Source of the DNA: Ectothiorhodospiraceae bacterium
GTDB lineage: Bacteria; Pseudomonadota; Gammaproteobacteria; Nitrococcales; AK92
Assembly: GCA_029263635.1 (NCBI GenBank)
Contig: JAJUFY010000089.1
Span: forward strand, 1-8,075
Direction: 5' to 3'
Length of the DNA: 8,075 nt
Made by a program: the position numbers and the translations under genes. Numbering within the stretch: position 1 is the first letter of the stretch; the number at the start of each line of letters is the position of its first letter. Positions 6,524 through 8,075 of this stretch are shown here, in pieces. The notes under the pieces were generated by a model, which worked only from the letters and a program-made list of their open reading frames with translations, did no database searches and was not told the DNA's origin.

Positions 6524-7540
6524 TCAGCCTCCCAAGGCATGCATGGTCGCGGCCCGCTGAACATAGCCGGCCGATTCGATGAAACCCTTGCCCTTGTGCC
6601 AGACCGCCTTGCGGATCAGGGCGGTGAGCTCGGCATCGGCAGCGCCGGCGCGCAGGGCCTCCTTGAGGCCGGTGCTCACCGGCGAGAACAGGCAGGGGAA
6701 GATCTCTCCCGTGGCGGTCAGCCGCACACGATCGCAGCTGGCGCAGAACGGGTTGGAGACGGTGGAAATGATACCGACCCGGTAGTCGCCGTCGAGCCGA
6801 TAGTAGGTGGCCGGCTCGCGGGTGCGCGGCAGCGGCTCGACGCTATAGCGGGTCCGCAGCCGGGCGATGATCTCCGCTTCCGGAACCACCCGCTCCGGCC
6901 GCCAGCCGCCGCGGCCGTCCAGCGGCATGAATACGATGAAGCGCAGCGGCAGCCCGTGGCGGCGCGCCCAGTCGGTCAGCGGCAGGACCTCCTGCTCGTT
7001 GTCGCCGCGAATCACCCCCGCGTTCAGCTTGACAGGGATGCCGGCATCCCGCGCCGCCAGGATGCCGCGCAGCACCTGTTCCAGGTTGCCCCTGGTCATG
7101 CGCTGGAACAGCTCGGGGTCCATGGCGTCGATGCTGATATTGACGTCGTCCAGCCCGGCGGCCTTGAGCGCGGTCGCGTGGCGGTCGAGCAGAACCGCGT
7201 TACTGGTCAGCGAAACCCGTTCCAGGCCGTCATCGCGCAGCGCCTTGAGGGCGGCGATGAAGTCGGTCACGCCCTTGCGCAGCAGCGGCTCGCCGCCGGT
7301 GACGCGGATGTTGCGTATGCCCAGTTCGCGCACGAACAGCGCCGCCAGCCGATGCAGTTCCTCGAAGCTCAGGATCTGGTCGCGGGGCAGCCACTCCGGG
7401 TCTTCCGGCATGCAGTAGTGGCAGCGCATGTTGCAGCGGTCGGTAATGGAAATCCGCAGCTTGTGCTTGGTGCGACCGAAGCGATCCAGCAGAGGGCCTT
7501 GGCTCGGAACGGCAGACGCCGGTGCTTGCAGCATGTCCAT
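6524..7540 (-). CDS. moaA: GTP 3',8-cyclase MoaA (radical SAM, first Moco step)
   Basis: MoaA is a radical SAM enzyme that converts GTP to 3',8-cyclo-7,8-dihydro-GTP, the precursor that MoaC turns into cPMP. The 338-residue protein has the N-terminal cluster motif C36-x3-C40-x2-C43 in TDRCNMRCHYCMPE, the SAM-binding TGGEP at 81-85, and the C-terminal cluster C266-x2-C269-x13-C283 in FCASCDRVRLTATGEIFPC. R29, R271 and R273 correspond to the GTP-contacting arginines of characterised MoaA. The protein ends in Gly-Gly, needed for activity in the family. A segment usually reading RFIE-x-MP has valine instead of glutamate here (RFIVFMPLDGRGGW, from 200). The start at 7540 has GAAGAGG 9 bases upstream on the minus strand; Met3 is an unlikely alternative. 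moaC is not in the window and must be elsewhere. Confidence 0.97.
   Translation of the reverse strand: MDMLQAPASAVPSQGPLLDRFGRTKHKLRISITDRCNMRCHYCMPEDPEWLPRDQILSFEELHRLAALFVRELGIRNIRVTGGEPLLRKGVTDFIAALKALRDDGLERVSLTSNAVLLDRHATALKAAGLDDVNISIDAMDPELFQRMTRGNLEQVLRGILAARDAGIPVKLNAGVIRGDNEQEVLPLTDWARRHGLPLRFIVFMPLDGRGGWRPERVVPEAEIIARLRTRYSVEPLPRTREPATYYRLDGDYRVGIISTVSNPFCASCDRVRLTATGEIFPCLFSPVSTGLKEALRAGAADAELTALIRKAVWHKGKGFIESAGYVQRAATMHALGG
6528..6533 (-). promoter_or_regulatory. moaD ribosome binding site inside the moaA Gly-Gly codons
   Basis: Read on the minus strand, GGGAGG lies in the last three codons of moaA (TTG GGA GGC, Leu336-Gly337-Gly338) and serves moaD 11 bases downstream. One stretch of bases thus encodes the functional C-terminal Gly-Gly of MoaA and the Shine-Dalgarno sequence of the next gene, which would favour translational coupling. 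Confidence 0.7.
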
Positions 7541-7717
7541 GATGGCCTGCCTCTTCAGTTAAACGATGCCAGCGTTGCCCGGCGACGTTTACGCCCGGTG
7601 TCCGGGCCTGTTCCGGGAGATCGGCGCTGGCGGGCGATCCAGCCTATGCCGTCGAGGATACCCGACCGGCGCAGGCTTGTGCCACGCGCTAGGACAGGGT
7701 CCGGCACGCCTGTGCGG
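7541..7717 (-). promoter_or_regulatory. mobA-moaA intergenic region with structured, GC-rich leader
   Basis: This 177-base gap holds no convincing gene. On the minus strand the part nearest moaA has several complementary CCCGG/CCGGG blocks: a perfect 6-bp stem with a 3-base loop (GCCCGG ACA CCGGGC, 7607-7593), flanked by CCCGG near 7616-7612 and GCCGGG near 7583-7578, which could pair in alternative ways. A TATCCT at 7660-7655 resembles a -10 box but has no good -35 partner. The gap is long enough for a separate moaA promoter and leader. Moco-sensing RNAs precede moaA in some gammaproteobacteria, but the Moco consensus could not be verified here. Confidence 0.35.
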
Positions 7718-8075
7718 TCAATTGACTGCCGTGGGCGGCTTGTCGCCGCCGCTGCTAGCGGCGGCAAGGTCCTGTGGCGTGTTCAGGTTCAGGAACAGAT
7801 CGGCGGCATCGGAGCAGTCCACCGTCGCCATACGCAGGCTCTGGTACCAGCCGCCGACCCGCCGCTCGCCAGACTCGAGATAGCGGCGCAGCGCGTCCAG
7901 CAGCCGGGTGTGCAGCAGCACATGCAACAGCTGCAGCCGCTGCCCGTCGTGGGCGACCGCCAGGTCCGCCCGCTCGGCGTGCAGGGCGGCGGCCAGGCGT
8001 TGCGCCAGATCGGGGGGGACGGCCGGGCAGTCGCAGGGCACGACCAGCAGCAGCGGCGTCGTGGCCCGCGCCATG
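7718..8075 (-). CDS. mobA: molybdenum cofactor guanylyltransferase MobA, C-terminal part (5' end outside window)
   Basis: MobA transfers GMP from GTP to Mo-molybdopterin to make the bis-MGD cofactor used by nitrate reductases, formate dehydrogenases and DMSO-reductase-family enzymes. About 119 codons are visible, ending at TGA 7720-7718; the N-terminal nucleotide-binding motif lies beyond the right edge. The visible part has LLLVVPCDCPAVPPDLAQRL, whose aspartate corresponds to the metal-binding Asp of the family (commonly PCDxP), then RLQLLHVLLHTRLLDALRRY and GERRVGGWY, and the near-terminal LNLNTPQDL matching the typical N-x-NTPEDL ending. The methionine at 8074 is internal, not the start. 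It precedes moaA on the same strand by 177 bases, so all Moco genes here point one way. The family call is good; the fragment prevents a check of the Gly-rich loop. Confidence 0.87.
   Translation of the reverse strand, partial: MARATTPLLLVVPCDCPAVPPDLAQRLAAALHAERADLAVAHDGQRLQLLHVLLHTRLLDALRRYLESGERRVGGWYQSLRMATVDCSDAADLFLNLNTPQDLAAASSGGDKPPTAVN

Noticed and set aside
6517..6564. Upstream ATG that would extend MoaD by 16 residues
   Set aside because: The extension overlaps the moaA coding end, lacks family similarity, and the shorter start has a good Shine-Dalgarno sequence and the typical MoaD N-terminus.
6867..7418. A 183-codon + strand open frame opposite moaA
   Set aside because: Ser/Arg-rich shadow sequence with no known motif, lying wholly within a clear radical SAM gene.
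7669..7686. Possible sigma-54 promoter on the minus strand (TGGCACAAGCCTGC) upstream of moaA
   Set aside because: The GG-to-GC spacing is one base short of the strict requirement, so this is probably a chance match.
7555..7767. A 70-codon minus-strand open frame in the mobA-moaA gap
   Set aside because: It overlaps the end of mobA in another frame, is Arg-rich, and has no good start signal or known family.
1..8075. Search for a defence system, CRISPR array, mobile element or tRNA-linked insertion
   Set aside because: No repeat-spacer pattern, transposase or integrase motif, tRNA-like fold or compositional break was seen. All long genes are explained as metabolism.

Overview
The window reads as chromosomal DNA from a high-GC gammaproteobacterium, most likely Pseudomonadales (Pseudomonas, Stutzerimonas or Azotobacter type). 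This rests on GC content near two thirds by eye, strong avoidance of A/T-ending codons, and the look of the Moco genes. The genus is inferred, not shown. No tRNA, rRNA, insertion sequence, CRISPR array, phage gene or origin was seen.

Layout: two convergent blocks meet at about 5734-5813. The left block (1-5733, + strand) holds the 3' end of an acyl-CoA dehydrogenase, a 202-base gap with a strong hairpin, then five same-strand genes with gaps of 30 to 105 bases: a DmdC-type long acyl-CoA dehydrogenase, a protein of unknown function, a ketopantoate-reductase-family enzyme, a zinc-free quinone oxidoreductase of the PIG3 type, and a class II aldolase/adducin protein. The mix of acyl-CoA oxidation, keto/hydroxy-acid reduction, enone or quinone reduction and an aldolase-fold protein suggests an uncharacterised catabolic or CoA-thioester operon. 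The substrate cannot be read from the sequence. The five genes lie in one reading frame, separated only by stop codons.

The right block (5814-8075, - strand) is molybdenum cofactor biosynthesis, read right to left: the 3' part of mobA, a 177-base gap with GC-rich self-complementary segments, then moaA, moaD and moaE packed with 7- and 13-base gaps. MoaA starts conversion of GTP to cPMP, MoaD and MoaE form molybdopterin synthase, and MobA adds GMP to the cofactor. moaC is not in the window. The blocks are separated by an imperfect 15-bp hairpin that probably serves as a two-way terminator.

The window is mostly ordinary metabolism. The points most worth a second look are the unassigned five-gene operon with its shared frame, an aldolase-fold protein that keeps its metal histidines but seems to lack the catalytic glutamate, and the moaA leader.
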